Shown here piece after piece: positions 33,253 through 46,924 of a stretch of 64,000 nt of DNA. This stretch comes from Anoplopoma fimbria (Eukaryota; Chordata; Actinopteri; Perciformes; Anoplopomatidae): positions 11,708,857-11,772,856 of the forward strand of contig NC_072465.1 of assembly GCF_027596085.1 (NCBI RefSeq), given 5' to 3'. Position numbers and translations under genes: made by a program. Position 1 is the stretch's first letter, and every line of letters starts with the position of its first letter. A model generated the notes under the pieces. The model did no database searches and had not been told where the DNA came from. It saw only the letters and a list, made by a program, of their open reading frames with translations.

Positions 33253-34072
33253 TTAGTATAATATATAGCCAGAAAAATCTGTAGCATTTTATGTTTAGGC
33301 ACGTATGTAGAATGCCGAAGTCACCAAGCCAAAAATACATTCCATATGTGCCTCGAATCAAGCTTGAGTTGGTGTTCAAATATTAATGGCAACATAGCAT
33401 GATGACGTATCTAGAATAAATAAATTGATAACAACAGCTCCTTTCACACAGCTTATGGACAAATGGCCTCCTGGGTGAAAGTCCTGTGTTTGTTTGAACC
33501 ATCCAACATCCAACCCATCCTTCCTAAGTGGACTTCTTGCTTGTTATACTTATTATTATTATACAACATAACTTTCCATGACTTTTTTTATACCACATAG
33601 CTTTCCACAACGTTATGATGCCAGATAACTTTCAATAACGGTCACTTGATCTGAGCGAACGTATCCCTGTTTATTAGAACTGTACAATGCCAACATTTGA
33701 AATTTACTTTAATAACTATAGCAAGCATTTCAGCTGTTCTTCAACTGGCTCCAAGCTAAATCACTGTTGTGCTATATCAACAGTAAGATAAGAAGTACAG
33801 TAAGATGATTAAGTTAATCACTCAACAGAATATGAATCAGTGATCATTTCATAACTAATAATTTATCAATTAAGACACCATAACACGCAGCTTCGCAAGC
33901 ACGAGAAGATAATTTATATATTACTGTTGATACGTCTTGGCAATCTTGTAGTGATGATAATAAAAGCTTTTCATCTTATTCTTTTTTATGTACCTTACAA
34001 AGGTTTGGAGCACTCTTCCCTTGTGGGCAGAACTGAGCAGTCATTTGTATTGTCTTTGGTTTTTCTTAAAGA
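33253..34072. other. Unique AT-rich sequence, no gene seen
   Basis: Nothing recognised beyond the LINE 5' boundary. Confidence 0.5.
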
Positions 34073-34074
34073 CA

Positions 34075-34076
34075 CC

Positions 34077-34107
<31 letters not shown>

Positions 34108-34117
34108 ACACACACAC
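34075..34117. repeat. Poly(C)19 followed by (AC)n
   Basis: A run of about 19 C residues (34075-34093) directly followed by CA dinucleotides to 34117. Confidence 0.95.
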
Positions 34118-35353
34118 GTACGTACATGTAACCTATAAAAGCTCAGACACACACGTCAGCCATGCATGAACTCATTCACACGCAAAACACACACAGGTCA
34201 CGGAGAAGACAGGGTCGATCATGCATGAAGGCAGAGCATGCATGCACACACACGCACTAATCTCGCACACACAAACATATATAGTTACCCATGCATGCAG
34301 TGCAGGCGAGGAACCTCTATGTGAGATTTCTCATGGATGAGACATGGCTGGGAGTCAGAGAAAGGTGTGTGTGTGGGGGTGTGGGGTGTGTGTGGTGGGG
34401 GTGTGAGCAAAATGGACAGAAACCGTATTATACAACAGTACCCTTCTAAAAGTACTATGTAATGGAACACTCCAACATGTTGGTGTACACCCTTACATGC
34501 TGTCTTACCCAAAGCCAGATGAGAAGATTTATATCTAGATATCAAACCTGTCACTGATCCATTCAAGAGTCGTTTGTCTTTTCTAGATCAAGGGCAGAGT
34601 GCAAACCTGGCAACCGCACTATGAGGATTACAGCTTTAAAATGTTGCATGCAGTCACATCATCCAGTAGTAAAGACAAGTTGGCTTAGAGGATGATACTG
34701 CATGGACCACTTAAAAGTCTACAGCCCCCGTTGCATAGAATTAAATATATAAAGATGTACAGTGTATTGTATAGATTTGGAGCTATTTCCAGTGTCTGTA
34801 ATGGTCATTGTTCTTCACTTTCAATTGACATTATTCTTTAATTATCAACACACATTCTTTGCACAACAGGTGAATAAGGGAGATGACCAAGCACTGTTTG
34901 TTTATCAATATGTCAACATTTATCAGTCAAATAGTTTTTTTAATTAGCAAACTCAAAATGTGTGATTGTACTTAATGCGAGAGGAAATCTAGACAGGGAG
35001 AGAGGAGGTGGTGGTGGGGGGGGGGGGCTTTGTGTCTCCCCGCAGTTTAAACAGGCCTGAGGCCTGGTGAGATACAGGAAGACTGAGAGATTTTCAGTTT
35101 TATGTATCTATGTGGTGTGTGTGTGTGTGTGTGTGTTTATCTAGGCTCGACCTCCTGACCCTGGCCAGCATTTTCATCTCCCTTCTGTCTCCAGCCCCCC
35201 CAAACAATCAATAACACCCCCCAATCCGCCGCCGCTAGCTGTGACATGCAAATGACCCTCGCATATAATTAATTAAAGATATGCCCTGACAACAATAGGA
35301 TAACCTCAACCTCCCCTCTGCTTTTCCTTAAGACGTGCGCCAAGACGGTCACA
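34118..35353. other. Unique sequence, no gene seen; possible conserved noncoding stretch near 35200-35300
   Basis: G-run at about 35015-35027 and a TG run at 35114-35134. Around 35240-35300 an octamer site (ATGCAAAT) and ATAATTAATTAA lie in repeat-free DNA. No gene recognised. Confidence 0.45.
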
Positions 35354-35358
35354 CACAC

Positions 35359-35395
<37 letters not shown>
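35352..35395. repeat. (CA)n microsatellite, short
   Basis: About 40 bp of CA dinucleotides with ATACATACA interruptions. Confidence 0.93.
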
Positions 35396-35400
<5 letters not shown>

Positions 35401-35538
35401 AAGCACAAACAAAAGCAAAGACAAACATCAACTCGTGCCCAGATGGACTCCAGTCAGTTGACCTCAGCTCAGATCTGCAACAGACAAGCAAACAGACAAA
35501 CAGACACCAAGATAAGTGCACTCGAGCCCCCTCATGCT

Positions 35539-35654
<116 letters not shown>

Positions 35655-35878
35655 CAGCCTGTTGCTACCTCAAAACTGAAGCTTGCAGCTTGGAGTTATG
35701 CCTGTGTCCAATAACTTCCACTTGTAGCACCATGATAAAGACTGAGGTTAGTATATTAAGGAAACTACATTAGATGTGGGTTTACTGTCTCTGAAAGCAT
35801 GATGTGATATTAAATATTTGCCTGGCTTTAGATACGTGATTGTCGAAGGGCAGGTCCATCATTTTTTTATATCATATA

Positions 35879-36085
35879 CAGTGGATATAAAAAGTCTACC
35901 CTGTTAAAATGCCAGGTTTTTTGTGATGTAAAAAAACGAGACAAAGATATCATGTCCGAACTTTTTCCACCTTTAATGTGACCTATAACGTGAACAATTC
36001 AATTGAAAAACAAACTGAAATCTTTTAGGGGGAAAAATAAAAAATAAAAAACTTACAATAACCTGGTTGCATAAATATGAACACC
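35879..36085. repeat. Left terminal inverted repeat of Tc1-like element
   Basis: Aligns with the reverse complement of 37231-37437 over its whole length, with a 5-base gap near the outer end (TCTACCCTG here, TCTACACACCCCTG on the other side) and scattered substitutions. Shared blocks include GAACTTTTTCCA, GTGACCTATAACGTGAACAA and TTCAATTGAAAAACAAACTG. Confidence 0.95.
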
Positions 36086-36091
36086 CTTCAA

Positions 36092-37072
36092 CTAATACTT
36101 TGTTGAAGCACCTTTTGATTTTATTACAGCACTCAGTTTTTTTGGGTAGGAGTCTATTAGCATGGCACATCTTGACTTGGCAATATTTGCCCACTCTTCT
36201 TTGCAAAAGAGCTCCAAATCTGTCAGATTGCGAGGGCATCTCCTGTTCACAGCCCTCTGCAGATCACCCCACAGATGTTCACTTGGATTCAGGTCTGGGC
36301 TCTGGTTGGGCCATTCCAAAACTTTAATCTTCTTCTGATGAAGCCATGCTTTTGTTGATTTGGATGTATGCTTTGGTAGGTTTTGTGCCAAAATTGACTG
36401 GTATTTGGAACTGTTCATAATTCCCTCCTCCCTGACTAAGGCCCCGGTTCCAGCTGAAGAAAAGCAGCCCCGAAGCATGATGCTGCCACCACCATGCTTC
36501 ACTGTGGGTATGGTGTTCTTTGGGTGATGTGCAGTGTTGTTTTTGCGCCAAACATACCTTTTGGAATTATGGCCAAAAAGTTCAACCTTGGTTTCATCAG
36601 ACCATAGCACATTTTCCCATATGCTTTTGGGAGACTTCATGTAAGTTTTGGCAAAATTTAGCCAGGCTTGGATGTTTTTCTTCGTAAGAAAAGGCTTCCG
36701 TCTTGCCACCCTACCCCATAGCCCAAACATATGAAGAATACGGGAGATTGTTGTCACATGTAGTACACAGCCAGTACTTGCCAGAAATTCCTGCAGCTCC
36801 TTTAATGTTGCTGTAGGCCTCTTGGAAGCCTCCCTGACCAGTTTTCTTCTCGTCTTTTCATCAATTTTGGAGGGACGTCCAGTTCTTGGTAATGTCACTG
36901 TTGTGCCATATTTTCTCCACTTGATGATGACTGTCTTCACTGTGTTCCATGGTATATCTAATGCCTTGGAAATTATTTTGTACCCTTCTCCTGACTGATA
37001 CCTTTCAACAATGAAGTACCTCTGATGCTTTGGAAGCTCTCTGTGGACCATGGCTTTTGCTGTAAGATGCAA
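36092..37072 (-). pseudogene. Tc1-like transposase, internally deleted across the second catalytic Asp
   Basis: A 326-codon uninterrupted frame. Residues about 8-60 form the first helix-turn-helix of the paired-like DNA-binding region (KHQRYFIVERYQSGEGYKII), with the AT-hook-like GRPSK at 65-69 and the second subdomain to about 125. The catalytic domain shows D159 in LWSDETKVELFGHN, the Gly-rich VKHGGGSIMLRGCF at 191-204, and E265 in QSPDLNPSEHLW. The family has the middle Asp in a (D/N)NDPKHTS block; here the frame passes from ILAQNL (res. 227-232) straight to PKHTSK (233-238). Roughly 18-20 residues and that Asp are missing without a shift of frame, and the protein is correspondingly shorter than the usual ~340-345. 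D and E remain, so the DDE triad is broken. The start may be Met1 or Met8. Confidence 0.93.
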
Positions 37073-37230
37073 CTAAGAAAATGTCAGGAAAATCCTACTA
37101 GAACAGCTGAACTTTATTTGGGATTAATCAGAGTCACTTTAAATGATGGCAGGTGTGTACTGACTACTATTTAACATGAGTTTGAATGTGATTGGTTCAT
37201 TCTGAACACATCCACATCCCCAGTTATAAG

Positions 37231-37437
37231 AGGGTGTGCACACTTATGCAACCACATTATTTTACTTTTTTATTTTTTCCCCTAAAAGATTCCAGTTTGT
37301 TTTTCAATTGAATTGTTCACGTTATAGGTCACATTAATGATGGAAAAAGTTCTGACATGATTTAACTTGGTCTCATTTATTTACATCGCAAAAACATGGC
37401 ATTTTAACAGGGGTGTGTAGACTTTTTATATCCACTG
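37231..37437. repeat. Right terminal inverted repeat of Tc1-like element
   Basis: Mirror of 35879-36085. It keeps the CACACCCC bases that the left copy has lost near the tip and ends ...ATATCCACTG before the TA duplication. Confidence 0.95.
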
Positions 37438-37439
37438 TA

Positions 37440-38403
37440 TTTTCTGTAGTTTCCCTGTGCTGTTCCTTACGTATTTTCAAACCTGAACATTTAAATATTG
37501 TTGGTAGTACGTACGTTTTTAGAATAAAAATGCTATTTTCCAAAGCCCTTTTAAAAACGTCCCCCCATGTGGACGCCATGTTAGCGTGGATCAAAAATCA
37601 CACAACAGCAGTAGACCAGTAACTCCTGTGTTCTGTTTGGTAAAATGTATGTTTTGTGAAAGGAGTCTGGTGGCATTGAAGCAAGCATAGATAACAGTTT
37701 GAGTTCTCAGTCGGAAAAGGCAGTCTGACGGCATGGTAAAGCGGTGAAAATATTCTAAATATAGCCTACACTTAAACTGATACTATTTTCTTTAAGGTGG
37801 GCAACTTATTTGGTGGCTAAAATATGTTTTTCTGCTGCTCCTGACCTCAGACGCCATAGCTCGCTTTCAGACAGCTGCTTCTGACGGGAACTCAAGCAGT
37901 TATATCCATCTATGCTCCTTTACCAGACTCCACTGATAAAAACTGCAATTTCACCTCACAGAACACTGCAGTATACATACAACCCCACTTCAATCACAAC
38001 TAACCCCTTCAGTAATTTCCAAGCTCAGCACGGCTAACGTTGACTCAGCTAGTGCTAGGGTTCACATTATTCAGAACCTTATTGATTGGCTTAATCTGCT
38101 AACCTGCGCCACTGCTTTTCACAGCTGAGTGGGCCTTTTTATTTGAAAAACCTGGAAAAAATAACTGATGGATTCCACTTTTAAATTAGAAAAAAAGCTT
38201 TATAGAAAAATGTAAAGTAAGGTGCTGAATTGGTTTCACACCAAATACTGAGTGAGCGAGAAATAAAGAGAAGTGGAAACAGAGTGAGTGAATGGGGGTG
38301 AGGTAGATGGAATTAGGACAACTTCATAGCTAGACAATAACTGGACTCATTACAGTTTATGCCACGGGGGGCCATGCGTTAATTAACTCTTCTGCTGACC
38401 CCT

Positions 38404-38405
<2 letters not shown>
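37440..38405. other. Unique sequence, no gene seen
   Basis: Nothing recognised. Confidence 0.5.

Positions 38406-38464
<59 letters not shown>
38404..38464. repeat. (CA)n microsatellite
   Basis: About 60 bp of CA dinucleotides. Confidence 0.97.
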
Positions 38465-40018
<1,554 letters not shown>

Positions 40019-40101
<83 letters not shown>

Positions 40102-40127
40102 CACACACACACACACAAACACACAGG
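40019..40127. repeat. (CA)n microsatellite
   Basis: Over 100 bp of CA dinucleotides with one AA interruption near 40100. Confidence 0.98.
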
Positions 40128-40499
40128 GGTGGTCACACACAAACAGCCCCTTTCATCAGTATCAGGCAGCTGGCTAATTGAGCTGTTTAAAAATGTATAG
40201 TGACAGAGACATAAAGGGAGAGAGGGAGGGAGAAGGAGGAGAGGAGATTAAAAATAACTTTACTATTCACAGAAACAAAAACACACACACATTGAAAAGT
40301 AAGAGGGTGAATTAGAGAGTAAGACAGTTATTTAACTGCTTTAACTGCACAGCAGATCCCTGTTAGTGAAACATGTGAGGACACCCTGAACATTCCCACA
40401 ATCCTCTGTTGTTTACTTCACTGATCAAGCGGCCAGCGAGCTGCTTCATTAGTACAGAAGAGTCTAGAGTGGGAGCCAGAAATGTGTTCTGATGTTTGT

Positions 40500-40503
<4 letters not shown>
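40128..40503. other. Unique sequence, no gene seen
   Basis: A GA-rich patch lies at about 40215-40250. Nothing else recognised. Confidence 0.5.

Positions 40504-40587
<84 letters not shown>
40502..40587. repeat. (TG)n microsatellite
   Basis: About 86 bp of TG dinucleotides. Confidence 0.98.
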
Positions 40588-41502
40588 CATATGTTGTGCA
40601 TATGGTTGTAACAAGTAACAAGATGCGATCAAACCAGAAAAAAAGTTGTTAATAATTTGAGAAAACATTTGTTTTATTTAGACGATAATAAGGATGTCCT
40701 GAAGCTTCTCTAATAATGATCATACATTTAAGGACAGTGAAATTAAGTGAAACCGGTTAACTGAAGTATGAACCCATAGCTGGACATGTTCTAAAGCAGG
40801 GGCTGAAGCACAGCAGGGACTTCATGGCATCGGACAATGATTTAAACCAGGTGGACCATACAAATATATCAACACAAGCCCACACCCACACCCACACCCA
40901 CACACACACACACACACACACATAGCTGAGGTGTTTCTGCTAACCTATATGTTCACTATCAGCCAGCTGGGACCGCTGACCTCCAGCCAGCCAAGGCTTT
41001 TGGTTGAGAGGCTAAGCCCAGGACTGAGTAGCCTGTGTGGGGATGGCAGAGTAGAAAGCTGGCCTCTCTGCTGGAGGCTGAAGCTGATGAAGCGTCCATC
41101 CACTTCCAGGACCCAGCTGGGTAAAACCACATTACTGGGAGGGCCAGCCAAGGGACATGTGGTGCCAACCCAGTTCTACGAAACCAGGAACTCTATGGTT
41201 ATTTCCTCGTTTGGGAGGAGAAACTCTTTAAGCTAACTTTAAAGGGGTAGAACAACTAGAGTTGTTTTAGTTCTTAACTGTCCTTACATTTATGATTTAA
41301 TGTTTAAATCACAGAATTCAAGGTTTACTTAATCAGAATGTCCGCCCGAAAGTAGCCCTGATACATCAAATTCAGCTGTTTAATGGTTCATACTAACTAG
41401 CATTGTTTAGAAGATAATGGAGGGATATTTCAAAGGGCAGCTTCTCCCCCTCACATCAGTAACACCATGTTCTTCACAGAGAACAAAACAACTAGAGGGT
41501 GT

Positions 41503-41546
<44 letters not shown>

Positions 41547-42263
41547 TCAATGATGGTCAACACACTTCTGAACCTGACCTACCCGAGCTTTTAAAAAAAA
41601 AACAGCACAGAATTGTAAGCATAGTATAGTATAATTGACCGAAAAACGACGGACCAGTTAATATGATGATGTTTATGTTCACAATAAAAAAAAGGGGGGG
41701 GGTCTTAGAACTATGAAAAAGTTAATCCAGTCAAAAATCACATGAAATAAGAACCCACACCGTCTGCCTCTGGCTGCAGATGAAGGGTGCTGTGTGTTCA
41801 TATCATGCACAGAATCACGTAACATTCTGTTTCTGCACTTGCACATCTTGAATCTGTTCTGTTAGGGCCAGAGGAACCGTCCGTCACAGAAAGAGAAAAC
41901 CAGGGATAAAACTACTGAGAAGGGGCAGACAGTGAGGGGAGGAAGAGTGGGAGACGGGGGAGTGGAAGAGGGAGCAGCTGTTACAGAGGGAAGAGAGAGG
42001 GAGGCTCGTTGTCTGGAGGTAAACAAGACAAACACTGGTTATTGAGCAACCGTTGCCATGGCTACATTGATACTGAATATCCGCCCATACTCAACCCCAG
42101 ACAGAAAAACACAGTTTGTCACACTGAGGCTCTGGACAGCAATAAAAGCAGCACAGAGACAAATATGAAGCTGTACACATAATGATACAACCTGTACAGC
42201 CTTTAGAGGAAAATGAAACGCTTAAATGCATTTCACTCAGTTTTTGTAAAGGAGAGAATAAAC
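40588..42263. other. Unique sequence with small simple repeats, no gene seen
   Basis: Contains (CCCACA)n then (CA)n at 40877-40921, a (GA)n tract at about 41501-41545 and a mixed A/G run near 41687-41702. No gene recognised. Confidence 0.5.
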
Positions 42264-42790
42264 TAATAATAATAATAATACTTTAATTTTATATAGCGCT
42301 TTTCTAGATACCCAAAGACGCTTTACATAGGGCGAAGACAAACAAAACAAAAAAAGAACACAAAGGAGCAAACAAAACAAACAAACAGAACATTTAAAAA
42401 CATTTAAAAAAAAAAAAACTGGAGAAGCTGTGCGGAATGAGTCATGTAGTGGAGGGTAGGGAGGGAAAGGGAGCAGGGGTTAGCAGGTGAAGGCGAGTTT
42501 GAAGAGGTGGGTTTTGAGGGCTTGTTTGAATGATGATAGGGTGGGAGCCTGACGGATGTGGATGGGGAGGGCGTTCCAGAGGGAGGGTGCAGCAACTGAG
42601 AAGGCCCTGTCACCCCAGGTCCGGCGCTTGGTCCTGATGGTCTTCAGAGTGTTTGCACCGGCGGACCTGAGGCAACGGGTTGGGGCGTGGAGGGGGAGGA
42701 GGTCTGAAAGGTAGGGAGGGGCCAGGTTGTTTAGGGCTTTGTAGGTGGTGAGTAATATTTTAAAGTCTATCCTGTAAACTGATTGCATGT
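42264..42790 (-). mobile_element. L2-like LINE, 3' end (5' truncated)
   Basis: Minus-strand remnant of about 530 bp. It ends in an (AAT)n tail at 42264-42280, preceded on the plus strand by ATATAGCGCTTTTCTAGATA and CCAAAGACGCTTTACA, the conserved 3' end of this family. The same arrangement recurs at 49793-50230. Typical 5' truncation by incomplete reverse transcription removed everything before the C-terminal region. Confidence 0.8.
42480..42788 (-). pseudogene. C-terminal fragment of L2-like LINE protein
   Basis: An open frame of about 100 codons beginning near RIDFKILLTTYKALNNLAPP and continuing YLSDLLPLHAPTRCLRSAGA, TWGDRAFSVAAPSLWNALPI and SSFKQALKTHLFKLAF. This RIDFK...YKAL...LWN.LP...LKTHLF series is the extreme C-terminus of fish L2/CR1-group LINE polyproteins, downstream of reverse transcriptase. 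The fragment has no catalytic region and is not expected to be functional. Confidence 0.85.
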
Positions 42791-43808
42791 AAAAGCCATC
42801 CTACCCATTCGATTTATCACAGCTGTATGGAAGCCTCATCTTGTTACTCCCTGTAAGAGCATTTGAATATTCTGGAGTAGCTGAGCAACACACTTTAGCA
42901 TCAGTGAATGATTCAACTTTCTAATGAATGCTAATGAATGCTAATGAATGCTAATAAACAGAAAGGCTTCATACCTGGTTGCTTCAGTCTGCTTTCAGCA
43001 ATGTCAGCAACTTAGCTGTCTAAGTCCTAATGCTGCTACTTCTTTTATTTCTACCTACTGTACGAGATATCATTTAAATGGTTACCATGCTTGCCAGAAC
43101 TTTTTAATTAATTAGTATATTATTTGTGCAATCATTTATAGAAAAAACTGATTGAGTTTCATGGGTATAGACCTCAGGCCCTAAATATGTTGTATCTCCA
43201 GGTTAACAACATGTATCAGAGATGTTAATTTTGAGTTTTTTTCCTGACCAATAGCCGAACCTCGTTAACCAGCGCACAAACAAAAGGTTAAATCCATCAC
43301 TTATCACTAGGTTCACAATAGACAACCGATCCACCCGTCCGGGAGCAGACGCAGTGTTGTGTGTGTTGTCGTGGACACATGCAGCCACTTCCCCAGTGAG
43401 TCCTGGGAGGTTGTCAGCTGTGTAATGGACTGGTAAACACTGTCAGGGTTTCTGCCCGTTGTACTGCAAGGCCGGCGTAACCATAGCGAGTGATGATGAG
43501 TATGAAACAGTAACGTTATAGCTGCTAACGTAGCAGTGCAGTGTGTGTAGTGTTTATTTTGTCGCTGTGTAGGTTCTTCAACTCCTCAAGACCCAAAGTT
43601 CCTGTGTCTGGTTCCAACCTGCTGATTAAAGTGAGGGGGGTCAGCCCCGCAGCTAGGACAATTACGACTCAACTTTTAAGGTGGACCTGCATTATTCTTC
43701 TTCAAGTGACGCACCACTCTGTTCTGCTCAGCTTTTTTTTAATCTTTAATTACTTTTAACTGTTTAGCTGCTAACATTAATAAGTCTAAATACTTATTGT
43801 AGGTTAAT
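42791..43808. other. Unique sequence with a small minisatellite, no gene seen
   Basis: At about 42920-42957 the 10-bp unit CTAATGAATG is repeated about four times. The rest shows no gene or transposon signal. Confidence 0.5.
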
Positions 43809-43880
43809 TAAGATAAGATAAGATAAGATAATCCTTTATTAGTCCCGCAGCGGGGAAATTTGCAGGATTACAGTAACTGT
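43809..43880 (-). repeat. Retroelement 3' tail-like fragment with (GATAA)n
   Basis: Four GATAA units followed by TCCTTTATTAGTCCCGCAGC and GGGGAAATTTGCAGGATTAC. Reverse-complemented this is a LINE/SINE-type 3' end, GGGGACTAATAAAGGA-like followed by a short tandem tail, and it matches the core of 51293-51370. Confidence 0.55.
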
Positions 43881-44639
43881 TAAATAATGAATCATTAACA
43901 TCCCTGCTGTAATGTATTTTGGCTTTCCCACATTACGTTTGGTCAGTGTTGTTTGTCTGTATGAAGTGACCTGATGAAAGTGTGAGGACTGAAACATTGT
44001 GAGTACAAGTGTGCAGGATTTATTTTTAAAGCATGCACAAACTTCAATAATGACAGTTTGGTAGTCATTCTTATATTCACTATCCTTGTCACTACCAAAT
44101 AAGTTAAACCAGCCTCTGGGTTTGTTAAAAACTTAGCTGCTACTTTAACTTGCACTGTCCTACTTTGTTGTAAGAATGTTGCCACGTTCTCAGATCTCAG
44201 TAGACACCGCCGATAGAAATGACTGACCAAACTACACAAATAAAACCTCATAGTTATAAAGCCTGGGGTGTTTTGGAACTTTTTCTCAACTACTGCATTT
44301 ACTTCACATGTTCCACTGACTGTGTTTTATAATGTTGTCTTGATGTATATTACACTTTTCTAAATATTGTTCTGTAATTAAAACAACAAGGAAAGAAACT
44401 GTACTTTTTGTAGCGAAGCTGCAGGCTGCAACTGATTACTTTTTGAATAAGATATAAAATAATCAGTGTTTGTCCCTCTTGCTGTGTGTATCTTAAAGCA
44501 GCAAATAAAAAAGGTGGTGAGTGTCAGTGTGTTGGCACTGGAATCCAGACGACATAGAGAGTCATGAAAAGGATTGAGAAGTGAAACAATGAGGGGGTAG
44601 GGGAGAAGTGAGCCCAGAGCAGACACAGTGACAGCAGGA

Positions 44640-44641
<2 letters not shown>
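43881..44641. other. Unique AT-rich sequence, no gene seen
   Basis: Nothing recognised. Confidence 0.5.

Positions 44642-44642
<1 letters not shown>

Positions 44643-44694
<52 letters not shown>
44643..44694. repeat. (TG)n microsatellite
   Basis: About 52 bp of TG dinucleotides. Confidence 0.97.
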
Positions 44695-44695
<1 letters not shown>

Positions 44696-44833
44696 TCCAG
44701 AAGGCTTTAAACACTTCTTCCCTGATTGTCAAGTCAAATAAAGGTTGTCGCGCGCCAAGCCTATTGTCAATACTCTGACCCCCACTGCCTCCCCCCAAAA
44801 AAAACCTGCCTAACCACCATGCCTCATCCCTTA

Positions 44834-44854
44834 CACACGCACACACACACACAT

Positions 44855-44910
<56 letters not shown>
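44834..44910. repeat. (CA)n microsatellite
   Basis: About 75 bp of CA dinucleotides with an ACATGCAC interruption; lies 140 bp from the TG run at 44643-44694. Confidence 0.97.
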
Positions 44911-44912
<2 letters not shown>

Positions 44913-45229
44913 CAATCCCCCACGTCTTTGTCTCCTGCAACAGGAGGTGTGGTCGGTTTCCTACAGTTAATGAGTTGGCGGGGGCCACAAGGGCCAAGCG
45001 GAGGCACGGGTCAAAGATTCATTTAGCCCTTTAAGCTGCCTTAGCCCCCCCACACACAATCATATACATATACTGTGCACAAACGCACACAGTGTACACA
45101 CCATAGCACAGACATACATTATGGATACTGCTGCTGAAGTGAGCACAAATTTTACTCATATATGAAAAAGCCATTTCCACTTTCTAAACACACACTGGCA
45201 ATGCTCACACACACATCCATATACACTGA

Positions 45230-45272
<43 letters not shown>

Positions 45273-46080
45273 ATAGTCCTGGCGTCTGGTGACACAATAG
45301 CTTCTTGTAGCAGCTGGTCAGCAGTAGCTATAGGAGTCACACTTTGACACACACACACACACTTTGACACACATGCAAACATGCAACATGTACAAGCCCC
45401 TGCATGTCTAATGACGTGCCAAGACGACACAAGAACAAGAGAAGACAACTTGACTGGCCATCTGTGGCATGGAGGCCATGTGGAACATCTGCGCAAATCA
45501 ATAACACACTCACTCCCACACACACTGAGGCGTGCATGAGTGAACACACACAACCATGCAGGCATGTATGTTGACAAAACACCTAAATCTACCTCTGTGT
45601 TTTTTGCTGAAATTAAATCGATATCAAGTATTTCTAAAAATGCGGCTGCTCATTTGCTAGAATACTGAGCCTTCCAAGTGTAAAGAGTACAAAAATAATA
45701 ATAATTGGTGCACACAAATAATTAATTCAGGCCCATTAATGAATGTCGATTCAATGTAATGGAAGGAGCAGAACATACAGGCTGTATGTGGTCATTAAGG
45801 AGCATTCAGAGCGCCACCAGCGGCTGTGCAGCTGTAATTTGAGAAGTCTGCAATTACTAAATACATTACTTTATATTAATACCATTAGGCTATTTAATGC
45901 ATTATATTTGCCTTTGTCCCCTGGACACATTTTTTAGAGTTGTGATGCTACCATGAACAGGGTTTAAGCAATACTTGCTAAGCTGTGGCTACAATCAGTT
46001 ACCCGCACAGATAACACTGTGTAGCTGTAAAGTGCAACATAAACTGGCTGCCTCATGTAGCATTATGTTATTTGACATCA
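44911..46080. other. Unique sequence, no gene seen; possible conserved noncoding stretch at 45725-45925
   Basis: CA runs at 45231-45270 and 45348-45362. The part 45725-45925 is repeat-free and rich in TAAT cores with a CAGCTG E-box. No gene recognised. Confidence 0.45.
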
Positions 46081-46530
46081 GGAGGCAACTTCCGGTTCTG
46101 AAATATATGAAGCCAACGCTGAAGTGCTTTTAACTTGCATTCTCTCTACTGTCCATCTGGGGGCGAGTCCTCTGGTTGTATAGAAGTCTATGAGAAAATG
46201 ACTCTACTTCTCTCTTGATTTATTCCCTCAGTAAACAGTGTAAACATGAGTTTATGGTCTCAATCTCTAGTTTCAAGTCTTCTTCAATACAGCATGATGT
46301 TCATTTAGTAAATGATGTTCCATTTAGAGTCAAATAGACCATAAAGCAGGGTATGCTTTAGGGCGGGACTACTGTGATTGACAGGTCTCTACCAGAGACG
46401 TATACGGACGTCTCTACGTCACTCCTCCACAGTCTAAATATGCTCACTTATGTTCATTGGTTGCAAAAAGCCAAGATGGTGACAGCCAAAACTCGGATTC
46501 AAAACGGTAGTCGAGTGAGTGGCTGAAGCC
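46081..46530 (-). repeat. Dispersed repeat family A, copy 3 (longest)
   Basis: Reverse complement of the family seen at 80-468 and 16190-16454. It runs from GGAGGCAACTTCCGGTTCTG at its left edge through CATAGACTTCTATACAA (reverse), TAAACATGAGTTTATGGTCT, CAAGTCTTCTTCAATACAGC and CTACTGTGATTGACAGGTC to GTGAGTGGCTGAAGCC. It has both the GAGGGAATAAATC part shared with copy 2 and the left part shared with copy 1, so it best represents the full unit. Confidence 0.82.
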
Positions 46531-46552
46531 ACTTTCTAAATACATATCTATG

Positions 46553-46920
46553 TTTGACGTGCATCAATTGACACACACACTGTACACAACTCAGAGACAG
46601 AAGTAGTGGACACATCACCACACATAACCCCATGATGTGTGGGCTCACATAGAAAACAACCGTCTCCCGAAGGACAATTTAAATCAAACCTTGATATAGG
46701 AAATCAGATTTGGCTTTAAATGGGGCTTTATTTAACTATATGTTTTGATTCTTGACAACATTGTAATATCTTTAATATTGTTTGTCCACATACTAAAAAT
46801 AGTATGTGGCCCGCAATGTTTTTTTTATATTTAATTATATTTGTAGTTGTTTCATATAAATTTAAATAACCCCTTAATATACAATTTAAATAAAAACTAA
46901 ATTCTATAAAAAAAATGTAC
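46553..46920. other. AT-rich sequence, possibly the 5' part of the adjoining hAT element
   Basis: ATACTAAAAATAGTATG near 46792-46808 is a small palindrome and TGTGGCCCGCAATG next to it resembles hAT flanking sequence, but I find no left terminal repeat here. Confidence 0.3.
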
Positions 46921-46924
46921 TTAG

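Larger units (their letters stand above)
35879..37437 (-). mobile_element. Tc1/mariner (Tc1-like) DNA transposon, complete ends
   Basis: A 1559-bp element bounded by CAGTGGATATAAAAAGTCTA at the left and its reverse complement at the right. It is flanked by TA on both sides (35877-35878 and 37438-37439), the target duplication expected for this family. The terminal inverted repeats are about 207 bp and contain an outer and an inner similar block (inner GGTTGCATAA), the IR/DR layout of fish Tc1 elements. One transposase frame lies between them on the minus strand. Ends look mobilisable, but the transposase carries a disabling internal deletion. Confidence 0.95.

Noticed and set aside
40945..41236. 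Overlapping frames on both strands around 41 kb as an exon
   Set aside because: Composition is coding-like on the minus strand but there is no clear acceptor-donor pair and no family resemblance.
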